From Parachlorella kessleri (Eukaryota > Chlorophyta > Trebouxiophyceae > Chlorellales > Chlorellaceae), in assembly GCA_001598975.1 (NCBI GenBank), contig BBXU01000570.1, forward strand, positions 1 through 61,411: a stretch of DNA of 61,411 nucleotides. The letters are read 5' to 3'. The notes beneath the pieces are model-generated. The model made no database searches and was not told the DNA's origin. It saw only the letters and a program-made list of their open reading frames with translations. The position numbers and the translations under genes are program-made. This document shows positions 36,401-48,082 of this stretch, piece by piece. Every line of letters begins with the position of its first letter. Positions within the stretch are counted from its first letter, which is position 1.

Positions 36401-38308
36401 AGGCTGGCAGAATACATTGCAGCTGCTCCCTGGCGGATTGCTAGGGTGAACGCATGTTGGACGGATTTTCCAGGTACAAAATGTTGATCGCTCGTTGGGG
36501 TCTCTGAGTTGCTCGGGGCCTCTCCAGGCATGGTCCTACAGGCATCCCCCTCGCTGCCACCTCTACTACTCGCTCCTGCTGCGAGCGCCACTGTTGTTGA
36601 CGCAGAATTTCCCCTCGTCCTGCTGTCACTGGCAGTACCTCCGATCACTCCCAGGCAAGTTCAGTGTCTAGTAAAGTGGACACTGCATCAGATACTTTAT
36701 GCTTGCTGTGTCTGCCCTTGTGCGACAGGTGCTCAAGCGGCTTCCCGCAGCCTCCAGCCCACGTGCTCTGGCATTGCAGCAGCTGTCTGGCGCGCTGCTG
36801 CTGGAACGAGTCATCCCGACTAAGGGCGGTGCCGGCGCCGCCTCGGCAGCCTCGGCCATCAAGCGCAGCAGGGATGGCGCGGTCGACCCCACAGCTGTCA
36901 TTGCCACGCAGCCCTGGTGAGACCTCGCTGTCCATCTCTCCAACCCCTGCTTATGATGTGGCCGTAAAACAGCAGGGCCATGAAAAAGAATGGCCAGGGT
37001 GCAATGACAACTCATATACTGGAAAGAAAAGGAGCATGGCTGGGTGGGCTACCATCCGCCTGGTAGCCTTGGACTTGGTGCACTGCTGGCCAAAGCCACA
37101 TACTGCGACCAGCCGGTCCCAATAGCTCTCTCTCTGAGTCTCTGAGCTAGATCCTTCCGTATGGCACGGCAAGCACAGCACGAAGTTCACCCCTGCCAAT
37201 AACTGCCAATGCTGGTAAGATCAGATGTGCTGCCTTTCGTGCCTGTGCTACCAGCGGTGATGCAACCCACCCAGCAATGCCGCTGCCCGCCCTGGTTCCC
37301 TGGCGTGCAGGTTCAGCAACCCCAAGGGCCTTGTGGCTGGGGCCACCAGTGGCGGCCATGGCGCTGTACCAAAGGGCGGCTACCACATCTCCCAGCTGGA
37401 GTTGCTGCTCAAGGTCTGCCACCTGCTGCTGTGGCCTCACATGCAGCGCTATGGCGAAGGTGGGTACGCAAGTGGAAGCAGCAACACACTGGGCGGTGAG
37501 AGACAGCTTGGCACTAGGTCGGGAAGTTGCTAGCCGGAGCAAGCCTGTATCTGCACATGAATGCAGGTATCTACTACCACCTCTTCAGCTTCCACTGTGT
37601 TGTAGCTGGTCGCTGCCTGCTGCATATCTCTGCTGGATGGATGGCACATGTTGCCCCTTTGCTGCCTTGCAAGCTCGGTGCCTCACCATGGGTAATCTGG
37701 AGTGGTAACAGCCAGCAGGGAGGGGCACAGCTTTGAGGCTGCTGGCCAGCCTGATTCTGAGCATGCAGGGGCCACCGACACCATCATCTCGCTGGACTTC
37801 CTGCATCGCTGGTGCGGGCAGAGGGGCTTCTTGCAGGCGCTCAACAAAAGCATCAAGGCAGTGGCAGTGGAGGACCACTCTGTGAAGGTGAGCAGAGGGT
37901 AGTAGGTGTGAAAGGTTGGATGGCTAGCTTGTGTTCTGCCCCAGGACTGCCCTGGAAGCTGCAGGCCCTAGGTTCTGTGGCGCCGGCTGCCGTAAGTCGG
38001 ATCAGAGTGGCCAGTGCACATACTTGTTTCGAGGCGCACCACGGCAATTTAACCTTGCAGCACAGCCAAACATGCATGCCACTCATCACCAACTTCAAGG
38101 CTGCGCTGGTTTGACGTGCCCAGTATTTAGCATGGGTGGCAGGTAGTGCGAACAGGGTGTGAGAGTTGAGCTGTACGTACACGACGGGATGCAGAGTGCG
38201 TCTGAGTCGTGCCTTTGTTTCCACCCCCGCCTGCAGTACTTAGCCCAGTACATGGACGAGGACTACAAGACAATGATGGAAGCCCACAATGAGGCCATGA
38301 GAGACTGA
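33479..38308 (+). CDS. Helical protein, candidate CANIN-domain (SLF2/FAM178-like) Smc5/6 factor
   Basis: Exons fit from about 33479-33565 (LLEGLDIPQPE) and 33651-33805 (coiled coil KKREKERKAQADAERRRAD) to the last at 38237-38308 (YLAQYMDEDYKTMMEAHNEA, stop TGA). Between them lie amphipathic-helix exons: TVEALTQLLAYSADMEVAGA (about 34756-34920), PNPCTVNSLPSIRSLYEALV plus a Gly/Ser/Gln insert (about 35115-35390), REALIDFLLAVALLGLDP (about 35761-35850), LLDDLDDAMLALLGAFEEGD (about 36207-36340), PRALALQQLSGALLLERVIP (about 36729-36918), GGYHISQLELLLKVCHLLL (about 37312-37460) and ISLDFLHRWCGQRGFLQAL (about 37770-37888). The order and spacing of helices remind me of the CANIN region of SLF2, which recruits Smc5/6 to damaged DNA, but this is by-eye resemblance without invariant motifs. 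That a gene is here is well supported; the name is not. Confidence 0.5.
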
Positions 38309-38771
38309 AGGCAGCCGCACATTTGTGTCTTGCTAGAGAATGCTATGAAAATTGACACGTTGTTGGCTCCTTGCATGACCCTGGAGATTAGTTTTGCTCG
38401 CTGTGGTTTAGTGTGCCTTAGGGCTGCTGCGCACTGTGCTGTGGGGCTTGGTCGTGGCAGGGCGGTCCTGTCCCGACAGACTGCAGGTTGTGACTCCTCA
38501 TGCAGTTGGGGTGGTTGTCTTGTTTGAGAGGACTCCGACCAAACAGTGGAGCTTGGTCACTATCTACAATGCTCAGCTTGGTGGCAGGCAAGGTGCATTT
38601 GCTGCGGCATGCACCCAGTCTTTGGGAAATTGCCTAACCATGTACATAGGAGTAAAACCACTTCTCAGTGCACCTCTATCGTGAAAACCCCAATGAAACC
38701 AAGATAAAATATGGAGAAACACCTGCAACACAAGCGTATACTTTGGCAGAAACTACGCTCCTTGCCTTACT
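38309..38771. other. Convergent 3' spacer, source of the duplicated tail
   Basis: Holds the 3' UTR of the 33-38 kb gene and the 3' UTR of the channel gene. The left part (to about 38640) is the parent of the decayed copy at 43946-44335. Confidence 0.6.
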
Positions 38772-41700
38772 CTAACTCAGCTCTTCCGTACCACTTCCCT
38801 TTGCCGGTGCGAAGCCTGACACGGCATATATGTCCACCCTGCTAGCGGGCTTCGTATTTCTGCGCCCCTGCGGTGCCTGTCCTTTGCTGCCGCCTGGTGC
38901 TTGGGCAAGTCCGGCCACACCCGCTGTATCCAACACCGTCCCAAGGCCACCGACGCTGCAGCGCGCCAGTGACCTCTGCACCACCAGCGTTCAACTAAAC
39001 AACAGTACTGGTAGCTGTCTGCATGCGACAGTTGTCACAGACAACATGGCAGAGCACCATATCCCTGAAGTACATGGCGGGCAGGGATCTTGTCGATACT
39101 GGTGCCTGCACATTCTGCAAACCCCAACGTACCTCAAGCTGAGTGCCTTCAGGCTCCCTGGCCTCTGGCATGGTGATGGACCGGTGCACGAAGCCAAAGG
39201 GCTCGCTGGCTGTTGCAGCGTTTGGGTCATGCGCATGCCTGCTGCTGTCAGCTTGCATCGAAGGCTGCAGGGTGATGTTGCGATATTTCTCTAGCCGGTG
39301 GCAATGCCTGCAGAGGATCCAAGCCTAATGGGCTGGCCATGTCCATTAACAGGATTTTGCTCACCTCAGCAAGTTCCTCAGCAAGCGAGTCATAGAAGTT
39401 GCATGTCATGGGGAGGCACGCCGCGTCACCAATCCAGTGTGCAAAAGCTGGGTCTCACAACACCCTCCCACCTGGCCGCCGCTGCAGCAAGCTCCGCCTC
39501 CACCTCCGGGTGCAACTGGCGCACCCTGTCGAAGTCGGCAGCTCTGATAGCATACAGCTCGCAGCTGCAAAGGGCTTTGTAGGTTACTGGCGAGGTAAAA
39601 CGCCGCCCAGCTACTGAGCCGGCAATTAGCTTCTCCTCCTGCGAGAAGGACCCCAAGCAGGTGTCAAGATCTTGGACCATGGCCATCACCCATGCTGGAC
39701 GCTACTGGCCACATCTCATGAAGGGATAGCGGCAGTAGTGGATGCGGGCCGTCAGGCAGTCTGTCGTCAATATCAAACAAATCGGTCGTACCTCGGACAC
39801 AGGGATGCGTAGGAGGGCCACCTCGCACAAGTGCTGCCCCTTTCCAAGAGTGTCCACGAGGCAGCCATCCATCTCCACATCAACAAAGCCCTGTTGTATA
39901 AAGTACACTTGCTCCACACCATGACCCTGCTGTTGTAGGATCTGGCCTGCTCAGGATTAAGCAAAAATGAGGCTTGTCAAAGCAAAGACACCATGTGTGG
40001 CAGTCTCTCCATTGCCTTACAGAGCGATGGAGCTACCTGCTGTTCAGCAGATCGACAAGCCCTACAATATCACTGAACACTGTTAAGCCCCAGGCCCACA
40101 CGCTTGCAACTGCCGTCGCACCTTCAATGGCCACCGTGTGCACGACCAAGGGTGCCACATCCTGAAGTAAGCCCAGGTTGGTTGCAAAGAGAGGCATACG
40201 CCCAAGCGTCTGACCCACGCTGACCACCGCCAGCTGCCGCTGAATGGGGGGTGGAAGCTCAGCGAGCACATCGGCATCCCTAACAATGCAGTGGCGGCGG
40301 TACTTGTGCTTCAAGTACTCAATGATGTGGGCCTTGAGCGGCTGAGGCACCTTCCGCAACTTCAGCATGGCCTGCCACAGGGACAACATAACGGATGATA
40401 CAGACATACCAGGGACTGGCCTCTGCAGCAAGCTCAAATCACAGTAAAATATCAAACGAAAGCTGCGATGCTCAATAGCAACCTTGCAGCTAGCAGCACA
40501 TCAGTAAGCTGGACCTCTCAGCTTTGCATAGAGGAAATGCTTACCAGAGAACGATCCATGAAGTCCTTGAATTCCTGACGACCACTTGCACTGCTGAGGA
40601 TGGTGGCCAGGATCAAACCATTGAAAAAAGCGTAGGTCACGTTCGACTGCAAGGGGCACATCACTGTGCATGGGTCTCTAGCCTCACTCCCGAACATGAG
40701 AGGCAAACAACTAAATTCTCCAACTAGGGACGCCACTCACCGCAATCATAATAAGGACATAGCATAACGCCTCCGGCCATGTCTGCGATGCTTAAGAGTG
40801 CATGCATGTAAGACAAGAGCTTGCATGTTACTTCATATGCCTTGCACCGCATGCAGATGATTGTTTGCTTAGCTACACAGCGCCCAGGGTGAAGTACGTC
40901 TACAGCACGGTTAAGCCGAACTTTACCGTCCTGGTAAGCTTCTAGACGCTCAGCCCACCTGTGGAGGGTAGGAAGCATACCCTGCAATTGCACGCCAGGA
41001 TGCAAACCTCACGGTTCGACGTGTAGGTCATGGAGCTTGCGACAGCCTCATTCATAGAGCAAGGCACAAATAGCACTGGCGGACACTTGCCTAGACCAAT
41101 CATTGCGGAGGATACAGCGAAGTAGCACCACAGCCACTGCTCTATCACAGGGTGATAAACAATGTCTAGCTGGCTTGGCCATGTCACTGCACCGCAAGCA
41201 GCCAGGCACTTTGGCCAGCAAGGAGCCTGGCAGGGTCTGTGAGGCTCCCACAGCAGTCAAATCGGATATGCAGATACCTTGCTGCATGTGTTCAGGATGG
41301 TCCGCCAGTACAGAAGCATGGCATTGTTTCACACTCACAAGGAGGGAAGTCCTGTACTCGCAGTGTGATCCAAAGCAGGCAAGCCAGGTAGTGCATCAAA
41401 ACAAAGAGGAAGAATCCAAAGGAAATCAGGCGCCTGATGTTGTAGCTAAACTCATGACGTAGGTCTGAGATTGTATCAAGCCACCGAAATGGGCTCCCAT
41501 GGGCCCTCCTCCCAATCGTCACAACCCTAAGTAGCCTGCAGGGGTGGGGAGTACTCAAGTTAACAGACTTGCAGCAGAAGCACTTTTCCTGCCAAGGCAG
41601 GACCAACACAATCTGTTTGACCCACCTGACCAGCTGTCCCACATTGTAAGTACTGTGGCCCGCTGCCACAAGAATGCAGTTGAGAGGTAGGCACGCCGCA

Positions 41701-43066
41701 ACATCCAGCAAAAGGTTTGGATAGCAGCGCTGCAGGCAGGCATACTGCTGGGGCTTGGATGCTGCGGCGGTTGCATGGTAACCAACGGTGACCAGACAAT
41801 GCTGTTGACGAAAAAGCCAGTGACCAGTGCCCATGTTATGCGTGCTATCGCAGATGCACATTCTAGAGTGTTGCCTGCAGAGGCTGAAAGTGGCTCTAAT
41901 AGTAGTCGCACCAGGTCTAGGTAGTTGACTCTGCAAGCAATGCCTGCTGGAGGGTTAGACTACCCCTATTCCACCCAATATTCTTCCAGGTGTATCATTG
42001 TCGCGACGCAACCAAGCCCAGTGCTGCTTTTATCTTCCTACTCACGCTATGCTCTTCAAACAGTAGACAGCGACTGGTTCTTGGTCGCTGCCAACAGTGT
42101 AGAACCCTGCATGCAGTGGGTAGCCTTAGCAGCTGTGCATCATGTCCTACGTGTTTCCAATATCCCCCTCAGTTTCTACGCTACCTCACCAGTGAAAAAG
42201 TTCAAGAAGATATCCAGAAGGAAAAACACATTTGTGAAGGTTGAGAAGCCCTACAGTATACGCAGCAGCAATCGGACAGGGGCAGTAAATAGCTAGTTGC
42301 AAGCGCGTACGGCAGGCATGGCCAAGCTTGCATCTGGGCCCTTCCTTTCTCAGCAGAGGTAGACCACTAATGGAAAGGTACGGCTGCACCTCACCGCTGC
42401 AGAACGAGGCCACGGCCTGCCCAGCCTGTTCATATCTCCTTTGACAGCATCACTGAAGTAGTCGCTGCACGACAACCGCCTGACAATCGTAAACCTTGCG
42501 TTTGTAAACTATGGGCACCATGGTTGCACAGCATGCCAGTACAACACATCCATCGCTTGTGCACTGGCGCACCAACTGTTGTCCTGCTCATAGAAGGCTA
42601 TCTCCACTGGGATGACGAGAACCAGGGCGTAGATTAGAACCACTGCTAGTGTGTCCCAAATCTGTCGTACCCAACCCTGCAGCGCGCATCGGTTGCCTCA
42701 GGCGACTGACCAAAGGCTGAGCAAAACCACGATTGGCCTTGTTGACATACCGAAGGATGGAGTATATACCAAGGCTTGGAAGCGGGTGTGAACGACCCCA
42801 GCTGATGCTCCTGCTCCAAAGCACGCGGCGGCAGGCCCTCTGCATCTTCCTCAAAAGGACGTACTAGCCGCAGCTTGGTCATGCAAGCTTCCGTTCCCTT
42901 CCAGTAAATGCGGCTTTGCAGCCTCTGATGGACCTTGGTGGCCTCTTGCAGGTTACCGACATCTTCGTCAACGTGCTCTTTAAGCACCCAGCGGCGGAGA
43001 GTAGCCCGGATTAGTTGCATGTGCCTGAGTTGTCTGCCAGTCCGTCTTGCAAGGATGAACCTGTCA
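38772..43066 (-). CDS. Voltage-gated-type cation channel with C-linker and cyclic-nucleotide-binding domain (CNG/HCN/AKT-like)
   Basis: A six-helix channel of the CNBD family. In order: cytosolic N-terminus (RFILARRTGRQLRHMQLIRA, from 43066; upstream exons not found); S1 (about 42660-42540, WDTLAVVLIYALVLVIPVEI then AFYEQD); S2 (ARITWALVTGFFVNSIVW, near 41850); S3 (NLLLDVAACLPLNCILVAAG, near 41680); Arg-bearing S4 (RLLRVVTIGRRAHG) and S5 (RLISFGFFLFVLMHYLACLL), 41530-41340; pore (FAVSSAMIGLGKW, 41150-41085); S6 (ALCYVLIMIA, then YAFFNGLILATILSS, 40790-40545); C-linker (LRKVPQPLKAHIIEYLKHKY; LAELPPPIQRQL, 40370-40200); CNBD (VYFIQQGFVDVEMDGC; CELYAIRAADFDRV, 39917-39440); tail to the stop at 38772. 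Filter and CNBD residues are atypical. Ion preference and ligand cannot be told; the start is unresolved. Confidence 0.82.
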
Positions 43067-43945
43067 ACAAATGAGGTGGGGCACCCGCTAGTACGAGACC
43101 CACTGCCCACTCAGCTTGAAGGTTGACCAACGCAGGCCTTATCCTATAAAGAGGCTCATCAACGAATAGAATCGCGCCTTCTGACTAATGTTCCGTCATG
43201 TGGGCAGAGTCGGATGGACTCCAAGTCATGCCAGAGATCACCTGCGGTGGAGATGAAGGTGATTTGAGCATCTGAGGACGAGATGCACAGCAGTCTCCTG
43301 CTCTTGGTGAATCCTACATCACTCGGCCCCAGGTGGCGGTGTTGCTCAGCCTCCCTGGTGCCCGTTGGCTGCGGTAAGTTAGCAACTGCAGCGTGACAGA
43401 CACGCATGACCAACGCCATGGATGCCCTGCCAGTCGAGCACAGGGATGCTTGCAGCTGGAAATCCCATTGGGTCCCCTCATCTGTGTCCTAAAGCCACAC
43501 CCAACCCCAAGAGCCTCTGACAGCCAGACCCACCGAGCTTGGAGCAGAAAGCCCGATGCGCAGCTGTCGGCCATATCAAATTTTGCAGGGCTGTTCCCCC
43601 GGCCACAAAATGGCCGGGGGCATTACCTGACCTCCATCAAGGGCGCAACCCAGTCTGCTGCAAGGCTCTGGTGAAGTTTTCTGGCCTCAGCGGCAGCCTC
43701 GTGGTCCAAGTGGTCCTGGGAGCCCTTCTAGTTGGAATATACAGGGCCACTGTGCAGCCAGTGTAGCCAATTGGCTTGATTTGCTGAGGTCGATTCGATC
43801 ATGTGCCGCGGGAGGCAAAGTCAAAACTTACCCTAGCCTTACCACAGTTAGTGGCCACAACCTCAAAAGGCGTCATGAATATCAATGGTGGACAGTGTGC
43901 AAACATAAAGACATGTCCAGTGATGCCTTGCCCCTGTGGTTGTAG
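43067..43945. other. Region upstream of the channel gene; unresolved
   Basis: Presumed 5' exons or promoter of the channel, plus sequence between it and the pseudogene fragment. 43657-43705 weakly resembles the 33-38 kb gene exon at 37400-37455. A perfect GC hairpin lies at 43596-43620. No gene called. Confidence 0.4.
43596..43620. repeat. Perfect inverted repeat, 10-bp GC stem, 5-nt loop
   Basis: CCCCCGGCCA, then CAAAA, then TGGCCGGGGG. All ten pairs are Watson-Crick and mostly G-C. No T-run follows and no gene end is assigned to it. Confidence 0.95.
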
Positions 43946-44335
43946 TACTCGGCCCTGAACATGGACGTAGAGTACAAGACCAGATAAAGGCCCGCCAAAA
44001 GGCCATGAAGGCCACGGCACATATGTGTCAGGCTTGGGAATAAGTTAGAAATCGGACTGCTTGCTGGCTGCTTGCATCACAGCCGAAGACCGGCTGCTTG
44101 GTATGCCTTAGATGGCTGCGGAGCTGAGGCTTGGCCATGGCTGGGCGGCCCTGTGGTCATACAGGCTGGACACTGTCTCATCCTCGCTAAGCTGGAAAGG
44201 TGGGGCTGTCTTGTTGACAAGGCGTAATGACAACAGAAGTGGCTGATGGTCACTACTTTGATACTCAGCTGCGTAGTGACGAGCAAGCTTTACACCTTTG
44301 GCGGCATGCATTCAGTCACTTCAAAATTGACTGAA
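43946..44335 (+). pseudogene. Decayed copy of the last exon and 3' flank of the 33-38 kb gene
   Basis: 43946 onward follows an acceptor-like TGTAG and reads YSALNMDVEYKTR then stop. The parent exon at 38237 reads YLAQYMDEDYKT and continues to its normal stop at 38306. Similarity carries through the 3' flank (GGCCATGA, GCACAT.TGTGTC, GCTTGG, GGCGG.CCTGT, GGTCACTA, GCGGCATGCA) to about 44330, matching 38237-38640 with substitutions and indels. The copy has no ORF context or upstream exons, so it is not a functional gene. Same orientation as the parent, 5.7 kb away, with the channel gene between them. Confidence 0.85.
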
Positions 44336-44720
44336 CCCTTTGCAGCATAACCATACCTATCCTAAGTTAGCGTGGTAACAAGTTACGCATAGATATTGGC
44401 TAGAACACAACTACACTCCCCTCCAAGACCACATGGCGACTAAAACACAACAACAACATCCCAGCCAACACATTATGTGATAGCACTCCCTAGAATATGA
44501 GTTGCCATGCAAAAATCCTACTGTTACATAGACAGTAGGCGCAACAGCAAAAAGATAAATACAAGTCGAAGAAAGAGGGGAATGCGCAATTTACTATTTA
44601 GCATTATCCAGCATGACACAGTGTCTCCACTGACACTGCACAGGAGTCGACCGCTACCAAGCACACCTGGGAAGCCCGCTGCATGGGATTGGCGCACTCG
44701 TTGGCACCAACAATGGGACA
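44336..44720. other. Spacer between pseudogene fragment and kinase 3' end
   Basis: AT-richer sequence. TTACA at 44524-44528 (TGTAA on the minus strand), about 195 bases past the kinase stop, is a possible poly(A) signal. Nothing else seen. Confidence 0.45.
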
Positions 44721-47700
44721 CTAAAGGGGCTGGACAGAGGTTGGCTGCGTGAAAGAAGTGATAGGGCTTGCAGGCTGCGACAGGGAGTCAGCCTGCATGT
44801 CCTCAAGCCGCTGGTGTGTGGACCGCCGGGTGAAGAGCTTCTTCAGTGTGGTTTTTAACCCCTGCAACCTCAGCAACAGGGTTGAGTCTTCATTAAAATC
44901 GCCCACTCTGCTATTCCTCCAGGATTAGTGTTTTTCAAATCCCACCGGGATCCGACTTTGCAGTTGTATCATGCAGCACCAAGCATCCGGATGTGCCACA
45001 GTGAGTGCACGCTACACGGCTCCTGCACAACTTGCCTGCACCACACTACCATTGCTGCGCTCCGGGCTGCTCACTGCCTGATATCCCTTGGCCGACGACC
45101 AAGAGTGGGCCCGCCTAGCTGGGTCGTCCAGCCGGCTGCCATCATCCATCCCGGCCCCATGGAATCCCTGCTCTCACAGACAATGATCATGGTGAGACAA
45201 TGCACAACGGAGGTGTGACAACGCATCATGAGGCTATTTTTCCAAAATGATACCGCGGTGGGCAGACACTTTAGACTTGGTGCTATCCAACTCTTCCACC
45301 TTACCATACCTGGCCCTCCCCCATCCTAGATGGAGAGAAAGGAGAAGAGCTGGCCTTATGGGGGCTGGCGGGCCTAGAGTGGCCACTATGACTGCTCCAG
45401 TCGCCGTATCCCGGGTGGAAGGCACCCACAACCCCGTGTGCGGCCTGCATGAGCCCAGTGGTGACAAGGTGAGGTCTGTGCGGGGCTGTTCAAGCATACA
45501 AAAAGCCCCCATCTGAAGTGCACTCGGCCAAACTAGCAAGCATTAGGAGGGGCATCAGCCCCAACTTACCATGGGAGTGGCCATGGATGTGGCTGCCCTG
45601 CCCTTGTGCACGTTAAAGCCGACCGTGGTCCCGCCTGGCGTGCGAGGTGTGGAGCAAGGCTCCCCTGGAGCGGCCACACCTGCTAGGGCATCGCGATAAG
45701 TTATCTGCCCACTGCTCCTGTTGCTACGGCCCGCTTGCCCTTGTGCAGCCGTCCGTTGTGCTGATGATGAACTCCCCCTTGCACTGCCCTGCCCCTTCTC
45801 CACTGCTGCAGCACACCCACACCCTGGAATGAGCCTCAGCAGGGACATCCTTGACGGCTAGATGGTAGCATGGAGAGCGGCAGACACGTACCTCCTGCGC
45901 CAGGTGTGAAGGCTTGCAGCGAGATGACGTTGGCAAAAAGGCCAGGCTTGAGCGATGGGCTGTACATGGTGATGTAGGGGTGGGCTAGGAGGGCCTCTGC
46001 CGAGGGCCGCTCAGCGGCATTGTAGGTGAGCATCGCACGAATCATGGACTGGCACTGCGGCAGCAGAAACCAAGTACTCATGGCAAAGCGAACGCATGCA
46101 GTGTTTGGTATCAGTGGCCTGAGCAGATCAGTCTGTCTGTGGAGATCAACACAGGCTTGCGCTGGGTCAAAACCTCACCTGAGGGGTAAGGAAGGAAGGG
46201 AACCCTGCCAGGTTGTTGGCCGTGATGTTCCGCTTGATTTCTGGCTTGTCCTTGCCTTCAAATGGCAGGCGCCCTGCACAGTCCAATGATCGCTGAGCAG
46301 CACGCAGCCGACATGACAGCACACCGGTATCGGCATTTGTTCCTTCCTTCCCATGCTAGGGCTGGGCCTGGAAGTGTCATTGAGCTTCATCAGGACCATG
46401 GGCGCTTCATGCTCGCCTGGCTGCAGCAGCTAGATGCAGAGGGCTGCCAGACCCTTGGAGTGGCTTTTGTCCAGGCTTCTGGCCAGGCTTTTGGCCAGGG
46501 ACGCTGCTTCCTTGCCTGTGACCAGCTCGTACAGCGTGACCCCCAGCGCCCAGATGTCCACCTTCTCGTTGGTGGGCGGAATGTCTTGCGCCTTGACTTG
46601 ACCGCTGACAACCAGGTCAACGGGCGGCAGCGCCACCACCTGCAGGATAGCAACCCCCGTATCTAGTGATTGCGAGCTCTTTTGTCCTCATGGTTTTGTC
46701 CTTAATGCACCAATGTGGCATGGGTCTTGTTTCTGTATCCGGACACTGCAGCAACTTGCCTAGGGCCATACCCACCTCGGGGGCCATGTACTCCACGGTG
46801 CCAACAGGGGAGATGGCAGACTCCTGCTTCATGCTCATTGTCAGCCCAAAGTCCCCTAGCTTGATCCTGCCCGCATCATCAATGAAAATGTTCTCCAACT
46901 TGATGTCCCTGCGGCAGGAAATCGCAGCAGAGCCTCATGACAGGCTTGCTGTGCAAATCGCAGGGTTCCGTGGCAATCCCATTCACATTAGTCTTCACTG
47001 GGGATGGCAGCTGGAGCCTGTGGGAATAGATCACTGAACATGCCGCCAGGCGCCCACCAGTATGCTGAAATTTCAGCGCACCTGTGGATGATTTTCATAG
47101 CGTGCAGCTGCTTGAGGATGGTCAGCATAGGGATTGCAACCTCTATGGCCACCTTCTTCTCGTTCATGGCCTTCTTGTCCTTTAGCAGCTTCTCCAACAA
47201 GTCGCCACCTGGAATCCATAATTCCAAGGTCATCCCAAGGCACACAAGGTGGTTTTCAGGTCCCAGGTTTCCCAAGAAGCATGCGCTTGCCTCTATCCCC
47301 ACAGCAAGGCGCATGCTACGCTATCTTTCATGACAGAGCGATTGCTCACCCGCGCAATACTCCATGATCACATATATGTGGTCTGCGTCATGGAATGCTC
47401 CATAGTATTCACAGCAGAACGGTAACCTGCAAGTAAACACTATCGACGCAATCTGTATAAGCGAAAGTGGGAGCAATGGGACTTCCTGTCGTGCAGATCT
47501 CGCTTTGTGTCCAGCCCTGTACAAATCTAAGTGCCTGTTTTTACTACTCATCCAGTGGGCTGGAAGCAGGATACCTCGCATTTGCAGAATACCGTCAGCT
47601 GCCTCCTTGCCTGTCAGCGACCTTACCGCTTGTTTGTGAAGTACATCATCATAGCAATCTCCCGCTTGATGGCCCGGTACTTGGTGGGCTGCACCTTGTG

Positions 47701-48082
47701 CTTGTCATACATCTTGACAGCCACGCGCTTGTTGCCAAGCTTGGGACAGGAGGCGCTGTATATGACCGTGTCCCTGCACGTAAGCCCAGCCAGGCTCAAT
47801 TGCGGTACAGCACCGGGGACCTGCTGCACCGGGGGCCTGCCTTGCAATACCGGGCTCAACCGAGGTAGGGTTTTGGAAAGAGATGTAGCCTACCGCCCGT
47901 TTCTAGCTCACATCACATCAGGCAGCCTGCTGCCAAGGTGATTGGGGCAGCAATGTGAGATGGCACAGCCCCACTCACTTGCCCTTGCCGATCTCCAACA
48001 TGTCGTGGAAGTCAGCGAAGGACCAAGGCTGCGCTTTGAAGAAGTCTGCCGGGAGCACTGGCTCATCGGGCAGCGCTGCCAT
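44721..48082 (-). CDS. Serine/threonine protein kinase, aurora-like (algal ALK-type)
   Basis: The ATG at 48082 opens MAALPDEPVLPADFFKAQPW, then SFADFHDMLEIGKGKDTVIY, so the kinase domain starts almost at the N-terminus. The catalytic elements are all present: VAIK-type Lys in RVAVKMYDK, helix-C Glu in IKREIAMMMYF, hinge IYVIMEYCAGGDLLEKL, HRD joined across an intron (IIHR/DIKLENIFIDD), DFG in KLGDFGLTMS, APE in GTVEYMAPEV, then VDIWALGVTLYELVTG and ERPSAEALLAHPYI. Exons run at about 48082-47976, 47775-47630, 47430-47345, 47207-47085, 46913-46775, 46640-46510, 46270-46175 and 46060-45893. The kinase domain should be active. After it come less certain Ser/Thr/Pro-rich exons (about 45810-45590 and 45440-45240) and a last exon, about 44890-44721, with a basic helix (LQGLKTTLKKLFTRR). 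Sub-family assignment is from motif feel (WSFADF start, HRDIKLEN) and is less sure than 'kinase'. Confidence 0.88.

Noticed and set aside
41089..41093. GC donor after the channel pore exon (TAG then GCAAGT)
   Set aside because: Reading on to the GT five bases later gives the right phase for the next exon (GLGK then WAERLE), so a normal GT-AG intron explains it.
38772..44335. Whole-locus tandem duplication of the channel plus the neighbouring gene tail
   Set aside because: Only the gene tail and its 3' flank are duplicated. Sequence after 44335 does not resemble the channel 3' end.
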